DNA from: Liolophura sinensis
Lineage: Eukaryota; Mollusca; Polyplacophora; Chitonida; Chitonidae
Reading direction: 5' to 3'
NCBI RefSeq assembly: GCF_032854445.1
Contig: NC_088299.1
Span: 1,091,001-1,155,000 of the forward strand
Length of the DNA stretch: 64,000 nucleotides
Part shown: in pieces, positions 1 through 9,953 of the stretch
Layout: each line of letters begins with the position of its first letter
Position numbering within the stretch: position 1 is the stretch's first letter
The notes under the pieces: generated by a model
Databases searched by the model: none
What the model saw: only the letters and a program-made list of their open reading frames with translations
What the model was told of the DNA's origin: nothing
Translations under genes and position numbers: made by a program

Positions 1-345
1 TTTAACATCATACTTAACAATTGTTCCGTCATATGACGACAAAGAAATCCTTAGAATGCATGTAATGTGCCTCCTCAATGCAGGACGGATTTCCACAGCT
101 CTTTAGTGCGACTTCTGGTATCAGTATATTGGCTCGGGCGGGGCGGCTTACTTGCCTTCGGTATGACGTCTCAGTGAGAGGGCACTGGATAAAAGAGTGG
201 TGGAAATCTGTCCTGCAACAAGAAGGCACATTACATGCACTCTAAGGATTCCTTCGTCGTAATCTGATTCAAAAATTGTAAAAAATTGTAAAGAACGATG
301 TTAAACCCTAAGCACTCACTCGCTCACTCACTCACTCACTCTCAC
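1..345. mobile_element. Foldback (long inverted-repeat) MITE, left end at window edge
   Basis: Two arms of roughly 80 bases (about 28-105 and 187-270) are imperfect reverse complements; both contain a CCTTAGA-type block, a GCATGTAATGTGCC block and a GGATTTCCAC-type block. Homology extends to the tips: the left tip begins TTTAACATC and the right tip ends GATGTTAAACCCTAAGCACTCAC. An (ACTC)n tract follows at about 315-345. No coding capacity is seen. The same termini recur at 3511-3620 and 4505-4590, so this is a dispersed non-autonomous family. The superfamily cannot be assigned from the sequence. Confidence 0.7.
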
Positions 346-854
346 AGCCCACACAAGGGAGACAACTACTGACACTACTAGCAGTGAGCATATTTTGTAC
401 ATCTTGCTTAATCTTTGCTTTAATTGTGTGAGAAATTTTTTGGTGATCAGTGTTGATTACGAGTTCCCTCTACGTCATTACTGGTGTGACTGATCCTAAA
501 CAATTACCCCACCAAATGTTCAAACTAGTCTAGCAATAGACCAAAGCTAATCCGGCAGTTTAAACTTTCAAATCATCTACTTAAAATAAATCCAAGCCTA
601 TAAAAGCATACATGTAAAAAATGTAAATGACAGAATACTTCAGCTTCCTAAAATGAACAGAACACAAGCAAAGTGCTTTGTCTGTCCATCTTGTCTATAC
701 AGTCCTTCCTATTGTATCAAACTTACCTGTAGTGTCACTGAAGTATGGTTAGAGCCATTGAAATTTTCCCTAAGTTTTATTTTCTTTTCTTGTGCCTGTC
801 TTCTGATCATTCAGTTAATAATGTAATTATTTAATCAATATGATAAATTTTCAG
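346..854. other. Intronic or intergenic sequence, no gene seen
   Basis: AT-rich sequence without a supported ORF, RNA gene or clear repeat. It ends in a TTTTCAG splice acceptor at 854, so at least its right part is probably intron of the KIAA1143 homologue. The upstream exon or exons of that gene were not recognised here and may lie left of the window. Confidence 0.5.
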
Positions 855-993
855 CGTCAAGAGCAAGATCTAAGTGATGATGATATTGTTGATGGAGAAG
901 ATGAGAAACCTGTTGTTGTTGTACTCCGGGATGGTGATCTGACAGCTGAGGAAGCTGCTCAGCTTCAGAATGGGGAAAGCATAAAAGCTGAAG
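855..993 (+). CDS. KIAA1143: KIAA1143 homologue, penultimate coding exon
   Basis: A 139-base exon bounded by TTTTCAG at 854 and a GTAGG donor at 994. Read in phase 0 it gives an acidic stretch (LSDDDIVDGEDEKP), then PVVVVLRDGDLTAEEA, and ends one base into a codon completed by the next exon. The order acidic block, QVVVLKKGDL-like block, then alanine/glutamate-rich helix matches the conserved core of the small uncharacterised eukaryotic protein KIAA1143. No catalytic motif is visible and no molecular function is established. The 5' exon encoding the N-terminus is not seen in this window. Confidence 0.8.
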
Positions 994-1680
994 GTAGGAA
1001 TTTACAGTGAATGAGTGAGGGTATTATTCATTATACCTGGTGGATGAGCAGGCTACCATACCCAGCTCTATGTCTTGAGGTTTATAACTGAGTTTTCTGG
1101 CAGAGCAAGGGAGGTCATTGTAAGGTCTGCAACAACCACAAACATCAACAAACTTGACACCTGTTGTGAAAATGAAATAGATTTGCAACAGACATAAAAC
1201 ACTAATGAAACTAGCTAAGGAAATGAATAAACTGTATTTGTATTGACTATATGCTGTGAATGAATGCAGGGGCCTCCGTGGCTTAGTCGGTTAGCCAACA
1301 TTGCAGTGGTGCCAGCAGATGTTTATCTCTGACTTTGTTGTTTTATTTTTATGATTGGTGTTTTACCCTGTACTCAAGAATATTTCACTTGTACCACAAA
1401 GGCCAGCATTAGGGTTGGAGAACAATGAACAGGGCTTAGGGGAATTCAGTTTTTGAGTTCAGATCACTGAGCTAAGAACATAGTGAGAAATTTTGTGATG
1501 CATTATGCAGTCATCTTTGAATTAGATTAATGACCTGTAACATGGATTAATGGGTAGTGTTATTGAAGGTTATAGAGCTGGTATTTACACACTATGACAA
1601 GGTGTGGGAACTGTCATATAATATAAGTCATTTATTTTTTGTTAATTTTCTTTAAAAAAATGGATTTCTTTGCTTTACAG
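994..1680 (+). other. Intron of KIAA1143 homologue containing a SINE remnant
   Basis: The intron runs from GTAGG (994) to a pyrimidine-rich TGCTTTACAG (1680), and phase is kept across it (one base plus two). About 1271-1440 looks like a degraded tRNA-derived SINE: a box A match TGGCTTAGTCGG at 1279-1290, followed by the molluscan SINE body seen again at about 4731-4800 (a run resembling GTACTCAAGAATATTTCACTT). Confidence 0.65.
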
Positions 1681-1877
1681 ATGATCCTCCAGCGGATGGT
1701 AAAATTTTGTTCAAGAAACCAGCGAAAAGAAGGGCTGAGAATAATAAACAAACTGAAGATAACAAAGCCTCAGATGACACACGTAAAAATGCAAAAAAGA
1801 AAAAATCTCGAAAAAAGAAGACGTCCAATTTGCTATCATTTGATGAAGAGAATGATGATGATGGACAAGAGAGTTAA
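1681..1877 (+). CDS. KIAA1143: KIAA1143 homologue, terminal coding exon
   Basis: Joined to the previous exon it reads PPADGKILFKKP, a lysine/arginine-rich low-complexity stretch and the C-terminal signature SNLLSFDEENDDD, ending at TAA 1875-1877. The GKI-(I/L)(Y/F)(R/K)KP block and the LLSFD-acidic tail are the two most recognisable features of the KIAA1143 family, and their order supports the assignment. The basic tract could act as a nuclear localisation signal, which is inference. The open frame starting at 1639 in this region is out of frame with the spliced product and is an artefact. This single-copy neighbour is a useful synteny anchor for locating the homeobox array in other genomes. 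Confidence 0.85.
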
Positions 1878-2024
1878 AATATTTGATCAGCATCTTACTA
1901 TCTTCAGAAGCTTATGTGTCAGAAACATTTCTCAGACACTCACACATTAACGTTTCACTCACTTAACATTATTCTGAAGAAACTCATTTTAATTTGTCAT
2001 GCATCTGCATCATGATATTAAGGT

Positions 2025-2030
2025 AATAAA
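2025..2030 (+). terminator. Polyadenylation signal AATAAA of KIAA1143 homologue
   Basis: Canonical AATAAA about 148 bases after the TAA stop, giving a short 3' UTR (1878 to about 2050). Confidence 0.6.
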
Positions 2031-2662
2031 TTTTGTCGGAAGTACATAAGTGACCATGTTATATTTTAGCTTATGTATCTGTACTCTGCCCAGTCTGACT
2101 GATCACTGACGCTGTGTTGTTGGGTAGACACTCTAGCCTTTGACATGTATCGCTTTGGTCCAGGTTAGATCACAGCTTCATAGGCAATAGCTTTGTGGGT
2201 TCTGTCTAGCCATCCCACCCATGGCAGACTTATCAGTAAGTGCTCAGTGGAGTAAAAACTTTACAGGATGTGCTCATAAATTGGACACACCCAGAGTTGT
2301 TGTGGAGTTGTGACTTCAGAGAGCTAAATGGACTGGTCTTGGCACCTTGCGAATAGGTCCTGGAAATATGGTACTAGAAATGTATTTATACTAAGCAACT
2401 GTGGGAGATAATTTGTCTGCAAGTCTGGATCAGCACTGTCTGCTTTACCAAATACAATGTTACCATGACCCAGAGGTAAGCTGTTTGTGTGATTGTATGC
2501 TCTGATCAATGTGTGTTGACATATGGAGATGGGGAAACATATAAAGAGGGTGTAAGAGACATACTGATGTATTTCTGATATTATTTATTAGCTAATCTAT
2601 ACATTATACTGTTAGATGTTCTGCATCGTTGACTCTGATATCATGTAACACTGTGCAATATA
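2031..2662. other. Intergenic, nothing recognised
   Basis: No supported ORF, RNA gene or repeat. The 61-codon minus-strand frame at 2324-2509 shows no protein-like features. Confidence 0.5.
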
Positions 2663-2864
2663 CATGGTGTCCCAGAAGTCTGGCACCATCCTGGTTTTAG
2701 TTTTTTCTGTATTTCAGATTTTATACCGATTTTAATTTTTTTTTTTTCTTTCTTTCAGAGTTAATTATGACTAATAAACTAACAGTACTAGAATGAGTTG
2801 ATTTGGTTTTCATGTTTGGAAGAGATGGGGCAACACACCGCGCGACTTCTGGGACAGCCTTTAT
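2663..2864. mobile_element. Short TIR element (mariner-like MITE)
   Basis: Near-perfect terminal inverted repeats: TGTCCCAGAAGTC at about 2668-2680 and its reverse complement GACTTCTGGGACA at 2844-2856, about 195 bases apart, with no coding capacity. GGTGTCCCA-type tips are common in Tc1/mariner-derived MITEs. The exact target-site duplication is unclear. Confidence 0.5.
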
Positions 2865-3290
2865 AGTAGTATGGTGACCTTGCCAAATGTCTTTGGGGTT
2901 GAAGGTTACTTGAAACTTAACAGTTTTCGCATTTGTTATCAGTGGTCAAGTATAATCTCATAACTACATGTAAATTTCACTAATAGCTGACATGGTAAGC
3001 AAAACAAAGTTTGGGTCTATCGAGCAAAATTGTGGCAGCATGATTTTTTGTTTGATGTATGTTTTATGATCAATTTCCTTACCCAGTCATGGAGTTATGT
3101 TTTAGAAAGTCGGCTTATAGCTGCAGTTGAGTGTTAAAAAGTCAGCCTCTAAAACTGGGTTTTTGTATTAGGGAGTCATCCTTTAGCTAGAGTTGTGTGT
3201 TAAGTAGCTGGCCTCAAGCTGAAGTTGTATGTTAGGAAGATGGCCTTTAGCTGGAGTTGTGTGTTAGCAAGTCATCTTCTAAGTGGAGCA

Positions 3291-3508
3291 GGGCCTCTTT
3301 GACCGAGGGGGTTAAGCACACCAGCTAGCGCCAGAAATGACCGAGGAGCCTCTCACCAATGCCTTTGCCGTGAGTTCAAGGCCAACTCATGCTGGCATCC
3401 TCTCCAGCCGTACATGGGAAGGTCTCAGCAACCTGCGGATTGTCGTGGGTTTCCACCGGACTCTGCCCAGTTTCCTCCCGCCATGATGCTGGCAGTCGTT
3501 GTATAAGT
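3291..3508 (+). mobile_element. tRNA-derived SINE, + strand
   Basis: Starts with a tRNA-like head (box A-like TGACCGAGGGGG near 3300, box B-like GAGTTCAAGGCC near 3372) and continues into a body shared with the copies at 4731-4981 and 5800-5998: CTCATGCTGG, CGTACATGGGAAGGTCT, AACCTGCGGATTGTCGTGGG. The tail runs into the foldback copy at about 3511. Confidence 0.7.
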
Positions 3509-3510
3509 GA

Positions 3511-3910
3511 GTAAGTGAGTGCTTGGAGTTATACATCGTACTTAAAAATTTTCAGTCATATGACGACGAAGCAGTCCTTAGAGCGCATTTAATGCGTCTT
3601 CATGTCGCAGGACGGATTTCCACCGCTCTTTTATGTAGTGCTGCTTCACTGAGACGATTTACCAAAGACAAGTAAGGCGCCCCACCCGAGCCATTATACT
3701 GGTACGGTAAACCAGTCATTGCATGCACTTCGCTGTAATGCCGAGCGCCAAGCGAAGAAGCTACTACTTCCGCTTTTAAGGTCTTAGGTGTGACCTCTCC
3801 TAGGATTGACGCAGGATCTACCGCCCCTGAACTGAATGCTGTACTAACTGAGCCATTGGGGCGGGTTCCATCGTGTAAGTACAATATTGAGTACACCAAT
3901 CAAATAAATA
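3511..3910. mobile_element. Foldback element copy, one arm plus unrelated right half
   Basis: Begins GTGAGTGCTTGGAGTTATAC and continues into GTCATATGACGACGAAG, GCAGTCCTTAGAGCGCATTTAATGC and GGACGGATTTCCACCGCTC, matching the left arm of the element at 1-345. The right part ends with an ATTGAGTACACCAATCAAATAAATAAA tail typical of the local SINEs, so this is a nested or chimeric copy. The 99-codon minus-strand frame here lies wholly inside repeat DNA and is not a gene. Confidence 0.6.
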
Positions 3911-4270
3911 AATCTAGCTGGAGCTGTGTGTTAAAAAGTCGTCCTAGAGTCTTGCGTTAGGGAGGCGTTCTGTAGATGGGGTCTTGTGTTAGGGAGGCGT
4001 CCTCTAGCTAGGGTCTTGTGTTAGGTAGGCGTCTTCTAGGTGGAGTTGTGTATTAGGCAGTCTGCCTGTAGAAGTCTAGCTAGACTCTGAACTCTGAGTC
4101 GTGTGTGAGAGGAGCCGGCCTCAAGCGGGTGTATAGTGACTTATTGTTGACGTCGTGTGTTTGGGAATCGGCACCCAAGCTGATAGGGCGGTGAATTGAC
4201 GCAGGCCTTGTGTGTTAGAGAGTCGACCTATAGCTGTCAGAGAAGTGACTTAACTCTGGAACCTAGAGTT

Positions 4271-4504
4271 TGGATGTTCCTAGCTAACATGGCGGTGAGT
4301 TAACGGTTTTTGCTGTTTAGACTTCCGGTCTGAGTGTGTTGCCAGCGTGTTGCAAAAAGCTACTACCAACCGTTATAGCGCCACTACACGAGAAAAATTA
4401 AGAGTGTCGGACTAAGTATAAAAACGAACGAAGACCAATTTTACAAATTATGCATACATCCATGACCTTGAATGGCTTTTGTAAACAAAAAAGTGTATAT
4501 CACT
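4271..4504. other. Unannotated sequence
   Basis: No ORF, RNA gene or repeat that I can support. Confidence 0.4.
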
Positions 4505-4592
4505 GTTTTCCTTTTAGACTATCGTCGTCATATGACTGAAAAATTGAAAAAAAAAAGTGCGACGTTAAACCCCAAGCACTCACTCACTCCTT
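4505..4592. mobile_element. Foldback element fragment (right terminus)
   Basis: CGTCGTCATATGACTGAAAA, an A-tract and GCGACGTTAAACCCCAAGCACTCACTCACTC match the outward tip of the elements at 1-345 and 3511-3910. Confidence 0.6.
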
Positions 4593-4730
4593 TTAGACTA
4601 TAGTTCGTTACTTTAAAAACAAAAAGGCCATCCTCTTAGGACCTTGAAATAAAGACATCAGCGTGGCACATGACACAGTTTTACCATACGCCCACTATTG
4701 CCGGATTACAACACAAACGCGTGTGATGTT

Positions 4731-4985
4731 ATTTATTTATTTGATTGGCCCTACTCAAGAATATTTCACTTCTACCACAATGCCCAGCATTTAGGTGGAA
4801 GGAAACCGGGCAGACAAATCCACGGCCATCCGCAGTTTGCTTCAGACATTCAAACGTACGGCAGGCGAGGAAAGCAACATGAGCTGGACTTGAACTCTCG
4901 TCGACCGCATTGGTTGAAGGCTTCTAGGTCATTGCACCACGTTTGGTCTGCTAATCCCCTCGGCCCTCTAGGCCACCCGTGTGAT
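4731..4985 (-). mobile_element. tRNA-derived SINE, - strand
   Basis: The reverse complement carries the tRNA-like head at the right end (GGGCCGAGGGGATTAGCAGAC, about 4950-4975, and AGAGTTCAAGTCCAGCTCATG) and the shared body; the ATTTATTT tail lies at the left end (about 4731). The open frame at 4698-5003 is entirely inside this SINE. Confidence 0.75.
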
Positions 4986-4989
4986 GTTC

Positions 4990-5655
4990 CAAGCCTGTTT
5001 TAGTACCGTAGAACTGCTTAATCCATAGCAGCCAGTTAACCGTGCCTACACTAAACCAGGAGGATTACGTAGGTTATGCCTGACACCGAATGATGTACAT
5101 AAGTAGGCGCAGTCAAATTGCCAGAGCTGCGAAATTTCTCCCTCGTTCGCCCTACAAGTCATCACTGCCTTGAACCACAGGGAGACGTGCTCCTCTAGGG
5201 GCCTTACATATATCACATTTAAGCATGAATTTGAATTTTTTGCTTATACCGGTACTAACAATTACGTACCGTTCACAACTTACAATATAGGCTTGTAGGC
5301 TATGTGGTCCTTTATCTATGTTTATTTCATAATTTATCCCAGTTTTTGTTCTGTATGCGTTTCACTTAATTTTCGTTCTGTTTTACTTCTAAGGGCGACC
5401 ACGAGTTCTGCATTTCCTATAAAGTTGTAGTTTTCAATTCACTTTAATCACATGTAGTGAAGACATTTTATTTAGTAATGCATCTCATCAAACCGCTTAA
5501 TCATTGCTCTTTATAATCCTCCCACGACTATACCAGGTTAGAAAAACAAACTGGCAGCCCTAAATATATCAAGTTTAGTGACCCTGTGTATGTAACTTTT
5601 AAAAAACAGTATACAGATAGTAATAGGCCTAACAAGTATGCATTTTCAATTACCA
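4990..5655. other. Intergenic, nothing recognised
   Basis: No ORF with protein-like composition, RNA gene or clear repeat. Confidence 0.5.
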
Positions 5656-5670
5656 CCCCCCCCCCCCCCC
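5656..5670 (+). repeat. Poly-C tract (C15)
   Basis: Uninterrupted run of 15 C; length is likely unreliable in sequencing. Confidence 0.9.
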
Positions 5671-5799
5671 AACCCAATTACCTTAACACATTCACATGCG
5701 AGTACAAATCGCATTATTGACTCAGAACATTCACTTTATGCATTTTTCGACACATTGGATTTGGGACTCGATCATAAACTAACGCATGGATTAAACGGC

Positions 5800-5998
5800 T
5801 TTGGTCGCTGTGAATTTAAGTTCAGCTCATGCTGGCTTCCTCTCCGTCCGTACGTGGGAAGGTCTGCCAGCAACCTGCGGATGGTCGTGGGTTTCCCCCG
5901 GGATCTGCCCGGTTTCCGCCCACAATAATGCTGTCCGATGTCGTATAAGTGAAATATCCTTGAGTACGGCGTAAAACAACAATCAAATAAATAAATAA
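5800..5998 (+). mobile_element. SINE body and tail, + strand
   Basis: Shares the blocks AGTTCAGCTCATGCTGGCTT, CGTACGTGGGAAGGTCTGCC, AACCTGCGGATGGTCGTGGG and the tail GAGTACGGCGTAAAACAACA followed by (AAAT)n with the local SINE family. The tRNA-like head is degraded or absent. The frames at 5638-5928 (+) and 5772-6071 (-) lie within it and are not genes. Confidence 0.7.
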
Positions 5999-6194
5999 AC
6001 GGCTTAGATACCGAGCGAAAAAACAGACGGTATTCGAGATGAGAATATAACCAAACCCATCTAAATCTCAATCATGTATTATCGAATATGCAAAAGCTTC
6101 CAGAAAGTTATCAACAATCCAACTACACCATTTGTTTTAAAATGGATCTAAACTTTTGTAGGGTAAAACTAAAGACATCTACTAACATGATCAA

Positions 6195-6728
6195 ATGGTG
6201 GTATATTTTTTTTTATTGAGAAACAGGTACCGAACTGTTGGATGCCTTTATGTTAGAGTCCGAACAGAATGTAGACCTGGTGATTATTTCCCCTTCTCTT
6301 GGGACTGCCCCGTTTTGCAAAACCACACCCTTCCAAACGACTTGAAAACAGCCCTGGAAATGGAATGTCAGGAGAGGTGTTTGCCCGTCAACCTCTTTCA
6401 CAGCGCCCTCACGTATCCTTGTGAGCCTATCTTAGCCAGAGAGACGAACTTGTTGTGTAGACTGAGCAAACTCCGACCATTTCAGCCAGAGAGGGTCCGA
6501 GAACTGCAAGACTTTTACAAGTACCAGACAGCCTTAGTTGAGACTGAGAGATACCGAAGTCTCATGCTAGGCGACGCACATCCCCACTTAAAAGTGCTCC
6601 TTAACCAGTACTACGACCAGGAACTTGGGTTGATAATAAAGAGAGTAGAGGCCAGTGTCGCCTTATTAGAAGACAGTGGCATCGGTTCCTGTCTTAACGA
6701 AAACGATCGGGAGGAACAGATTGGATAA
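6195..6728 (+). pseudogene. Array-edge N-terminal fragment of TALE homeobox gene
   Basis: Homology with the array protein begins near 6254 (ECRPGDYFPFSWDCPVLQ, codons 93-110) and runs to codon 235. It then switches at 6696/6697 into spacer sequence, adding NENDREEQIG and a TAA. The homeodomain is therefore absent. The first 20 or so residues (from ATG 6195) are flanking DNA. Just upstream, a T-rich tract followed by GAGAAACAG (about 6205-6228) resembles a splice acceptor, so the ancestral gene may have had an intron here; that is inference. This is the leftmost and most diverged copy. Confidence 0.8.
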
Positions 6729-7012
6729 ACAATCAATAGTCAGATTTCTCCACCTTGTTTTATTGCATGGAAACACAATTCTACTGGTTATCAGACTCAG
6801 TATTCGTCAGCTCTTTGAAAGACACAAAGTGTGGTAGCGTACCATTTTAAGCCATATTAAATGCAAAGATTACGAAATGGCTTTCACTGAAAAAGAAATA
6901 CGTCAAACTGTTTCAGCTGTCAAAGAATTACTTCTTTATGATTAATTAATAAAGGTCGACGTCGTATATGTAAAACTTGAAACGAGCGTCTCACTTGATC
7001 TAAAACTGTGGT
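6729..7012 (+). repeat. Partial spacer between the first N-only/C-only pair
   Basis: 285-base spacer fragment containing the ATGCAAAG motif and the 22-codon MAFTEKEI micro-ORF (from about 6877). Unlike the pairs at 9706 and 18876 it keeps 36 bases around TTATGATTAATTAATAAAGG, so it is the least-deleted version of this junction. Confidence 0.85.
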
Positions 7013-7684
7013 GTGGTGCAAAACCACACCCTTCCAAACGACTTGAAAACAGCCCTGGAAATGGAATGTCAGGAGAGGTGTTTGCCCGTCAACCTCTTTC
7101 ACAGCGCCCTCACGTATCCTTGTGAGCCTATCTTAGCCAGAGAGACGAACTTGTTGTGTAGACTGAGCAAACTCCAACCATTTCAGCCGGAGAGGGTCCG
7201 AGAACTGCAAGACTTTTACAAGTACCAGACAGCCTTAGTTGAGACTGAAAGATACCGAAGTCTCATGCTAGGCGACGCACATCCGCACTTAAAAGTGCTC
7301 CTTAACCAGTACTACGACCAGGAACTTGGGTTGATAATAAAGAGAGTAGAGGCCAGTGTCGCCTTATTAGAAGACAGTGGCATCGGTTCCTGTCTTAGTA
7401 GAGAAGCCCAGGTCGTGGCAAGCAACATCAGCAGAAGACATCTTGGCTTAAGGACCAGATCGCTTTTGTCCAAAGCATCTGTCCGTTTGTTGGAGCTGTG
7501 GTATGAACAACACATCGACCACCCTTACCCTACACCCTCTGAGACTGAAAGTTTGGCTACAGCATGTGGTTTGACACAGGAACAAGTTAAAAAGTGGTTT
7601 GCCAACAAGAGAAATCGATCAGCCAATACCAGGTCCTTAACACAAATTGCAAGTGTTAAGAGGAAGCGGTCCATGATGATGTAG
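7013..7684 (+). pseudogene. C-terminal-only TALE homeobox copy
   Basis: Starts at a spacer-to-gene junction (about 7013-7017, after CTGTGGTGT). It reads from codon 109 of the full gene to the normal end, so the helical region and whole homeodomain are present but the promoter, start codon and first 108 codons are missing. The first in-frame ATG corresponds to Met124 of the full gene. It is the only copy with Cys at position 292 (TACGLTQ); every other copy has Gly. Cys at this point is usual in TALE helix 2-3 turns, so this edge copy probably keeps the ancestral state. Confidence 0.8.
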
Positions 7685-8967
7685 TGTGAAATGTTTCCCT
7701 TTATAATTGCAGTGCTTTACTCTCTTTCTAATAGTGCTATAATTTTATATGTTTCTTCATGCAAAATGGAATGAATATTAAAAACAGTTGAGTTAAACAT
7801 GATTTTTGTCTTCTTGTCATTACCAATACCACTTTTGTGAAAAGTGCAACACCGCCTACTGCAATTTTCACAGGTGAAAATTGACGATGGCTGGATTCGA
7901 ACTTACAATACAGTTAGTTCATCAAGCGGTATAATTTAAGGAGTATATGTGAAAAACTGCTTGCTCCTAAAGAAAATTCATAAAATGTTGACAGAGTGCT
8001 TCAAGCTTAATTTGATGTTGCCACATTGATAATAAATGTGTGTTTGAGTAATTTCCTGCTTTTATTCAACGCCAGCGAAAACGATCAGGAGGAACAGATT
8101 GGAAAAACAATCAATAGTCAGATTTCTCCACCTTGTTTTATTGTATGCAAACACAATTCTACTGGTTATCAGACTCAGTATTCGTCAGCTCTTTGAAAGA
8201 CACAAAGTGTGGTAGCGTACCATTTTAAGCCATATTAAATGCAAAGATTACGAAATGGCTTTCACTGAAAAAGAAATACGTCAAACTGTTTCAGCTGTCA
8301 AAGAATTACTTCTTTATGATTAATTAATAAAGGTCGACGTCGTATATGTAAAACTTGAAACGAGCGTCTCACTTGATCTAAAACTGTGGTGTGAATATTG
8401 AGAAAATGATATAATCGACTTACTTTTCTGACGCCGCCTACACTTATGGAGATATTTTCTCTGTTAAATGAGATCGTCTCATCGCTTGAAGTAGACGTAT
8501 TGGGATAGAATGGTTTCATCACCTCTGCTCAGTCTTTCAAGTAGACGCATTGGGATAGAATAGGTTCGTCACCTCTGCTCAACCTTTGAAGTAGACGTAT
8601 TGCCAGAGAATGGCTTCATCACCTCTGCCGGCTACACAGTTAAGACCATTTAAAGAAAGAAGTCGGTCGCTACACTTTACCCCCCAGGCGGCCCACCCTT
8701 GTAGCTGAAGATGTAAAATCTGATACAGCTGCTACTGGATTAACGCCCTAACAATTTTAAGACGCCAAACAGCAGGAAAGGTGAGCATCAGTTCACAAGA
8801 AACCATACTTTTGGTTGATTCCAAATATCGTTCACCACAGTGGCCTATCAAATTGCTGCCTTCTACCCAGCATATAAGACACGATTTGCTTTAAAACTCG
8901 ACAACACTGAGCTTTACGTGTCACACTTCCAAGTGGAATTTAACTAAGCACAAATCGCTGAAGCACT
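7685..8967 (+). repeat. Full-length array spacer (left type)
   Basis: A 1283-base spacer with the layout described for 22072-23354. Its CCAAT position reads CCTAT (about 8844). It carries left-type markers such as GTCTTCTTGTC (regular units read GTCTCCTTGTC). Confidence 0.85.
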
Positions 8968-9705
8968 ATGGCTTTTTCTAACGCCTCAAGTAACCAAAAT
9001 GTCTACTCTAATTTAGCTACAGGTGTTGAGAGGACTATCTCCAAGGATGAGGATGGTAAAGACACATTGCAGACTCTGTGCGACCTCGTCGGTATATCAT
9101 CACAGTGCACCTCGACTGAAAATGCCAAAGATGACATTAAGACTGAAATCCAACCCGTCTACGTCGGCGATAATCACCACTGTGGAGTTGAAGAATCAGC
9201 TCAGATCACTGTAAGGACAGAAAGTTGTCCGAGTCCCGTAACAGAGTGTCGACCTGGCGATTATTTCCCCTTCTCTTGGGACTGCCCCGTTTTGCAAAAC
9301 CACACCCTCCCAAACGACTTGAAAACAGCCCTGGAAATGGAATGTCAGGAGAGGTGTTTGCCCGTCAACCTCTTTCACAGCGCCCTCACGTATCCTTGTG
9401 AGCCTATCTTAGCCAGAGAGACGAACTTGTTGTGTAGACTGAGCAAACTCCGACCATTTCAGCCAGAGAGGGTCCGAGAACTGCAAGACTTTTACAAGTA
9501 CCAGACAGCCTTAGTTGAGACTGAGAGATACCGAAGTCTCATGCTAGGCGACGCACATCCCCACTTAAAAGTGCTCCTTAACCAGTACTACGACCAGGAA
9601 CTTGGGTTGATAATAAAGAGAGTAGAGGCCAGTGTCGCCTTATTAGAAGACAGTGGCATCGGTTCCTGTCTTAACGAAAACGATCGGGAGGAACAGATTG
9701 GATAA
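8968..9705 (+). CDS. Truncated TALE-family protein lacking the homeodomain (N-only, 245 aa)
   Basis: Has the full promoter region and the normal ATG with codons 1-235, then an in-frame switch into downstream spacer DNA adding NENDREEQIG before TAA. The deletion removed codons 236-330, the 3' UTR and the first part of the spacer. If expressed it would keep the N-terminal region and helical segment but have no DNA-binding domain or C-terminal basic tail. It could be a decaying copy or a dominant-interfering form; the sequence does not decide. An essentially identical copy sits at 18138. Confidence 0.7.
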   Translation: MAFSNASSNQNVYSNLATGVERTISKDEDGKDTLQTLCDLVGISSQCTSTENAKDDIKTEIQPVYVGDNHHCGVEESAQITVRTESCPSPVTECRPGDYFPFSWDCPVLQNHTLPNDLKTALEMECQERCLPVNLFHSALTYPCEPILARETNLLCRLSKLRPFQPERVRELQDFYKYQTALVETERYRSLMLGDAHPHLKVLLNQYYDQELGLIIKRVEASVALLEDSGIGSCLNENDREEQIG

Positions 9706-9953
9706 ACAATCAATAGTCAGATTTCTCCACCTTGTTTTATTGCATGGAAACACAATTCTACTGGTTATCAGACTCAGTATTCGTCAGCTCTTTGAAAGAC
9801 ACAAAGTGTGGTAGCGTACCATTTTAAGCCATATTAAATGCAAAGATTACGAAATGGCTTTCACTGAAAAAGAAATACGTCAAACTGTTTCAGCTGTCAA
9901 AGAATTACTTCTAAAACTTGAAACGAGCGTCTCACTTGATCTAAAACTGTGGT

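Larger units (their letters stand above)
3090..4270 (+). repeat. Diverged minisatellite (about 35-40 bp period), interrupted
   Basis: A motif of the form GTGTGTTAGGAAGTCGGCCT followed by a CTAGCTGGAGTT-like stretch recurs many times at 3100-3290 and again at 3910-4260, with heavy divergence in sequence and length. The SINE and foldback pieces at 3291-3910 split the array in two, so they inserted after it formed. Confidence 0.6.

Noticed and set aside
1639-1950. 103-codon + strand frame over the KIAA1143 terminal exon
   Set aside because: Starts in the intron and reads the exon out of frame; the spliced frame gives the recognisable family motifs.
3600-3899. 99-codon minus-strand frame
   Set aside because: Lies within foldback and SINE repeat DNA.
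4698-5003. 101-codon + strand frame
   Set aside because: Antisense of a tRNA-derived SINE.
5638-6071. 96- and 99-codon frames on opposite strands
   Set aside because: Both fall in the SINE body; one begins with a poly-C tract translated as proline.
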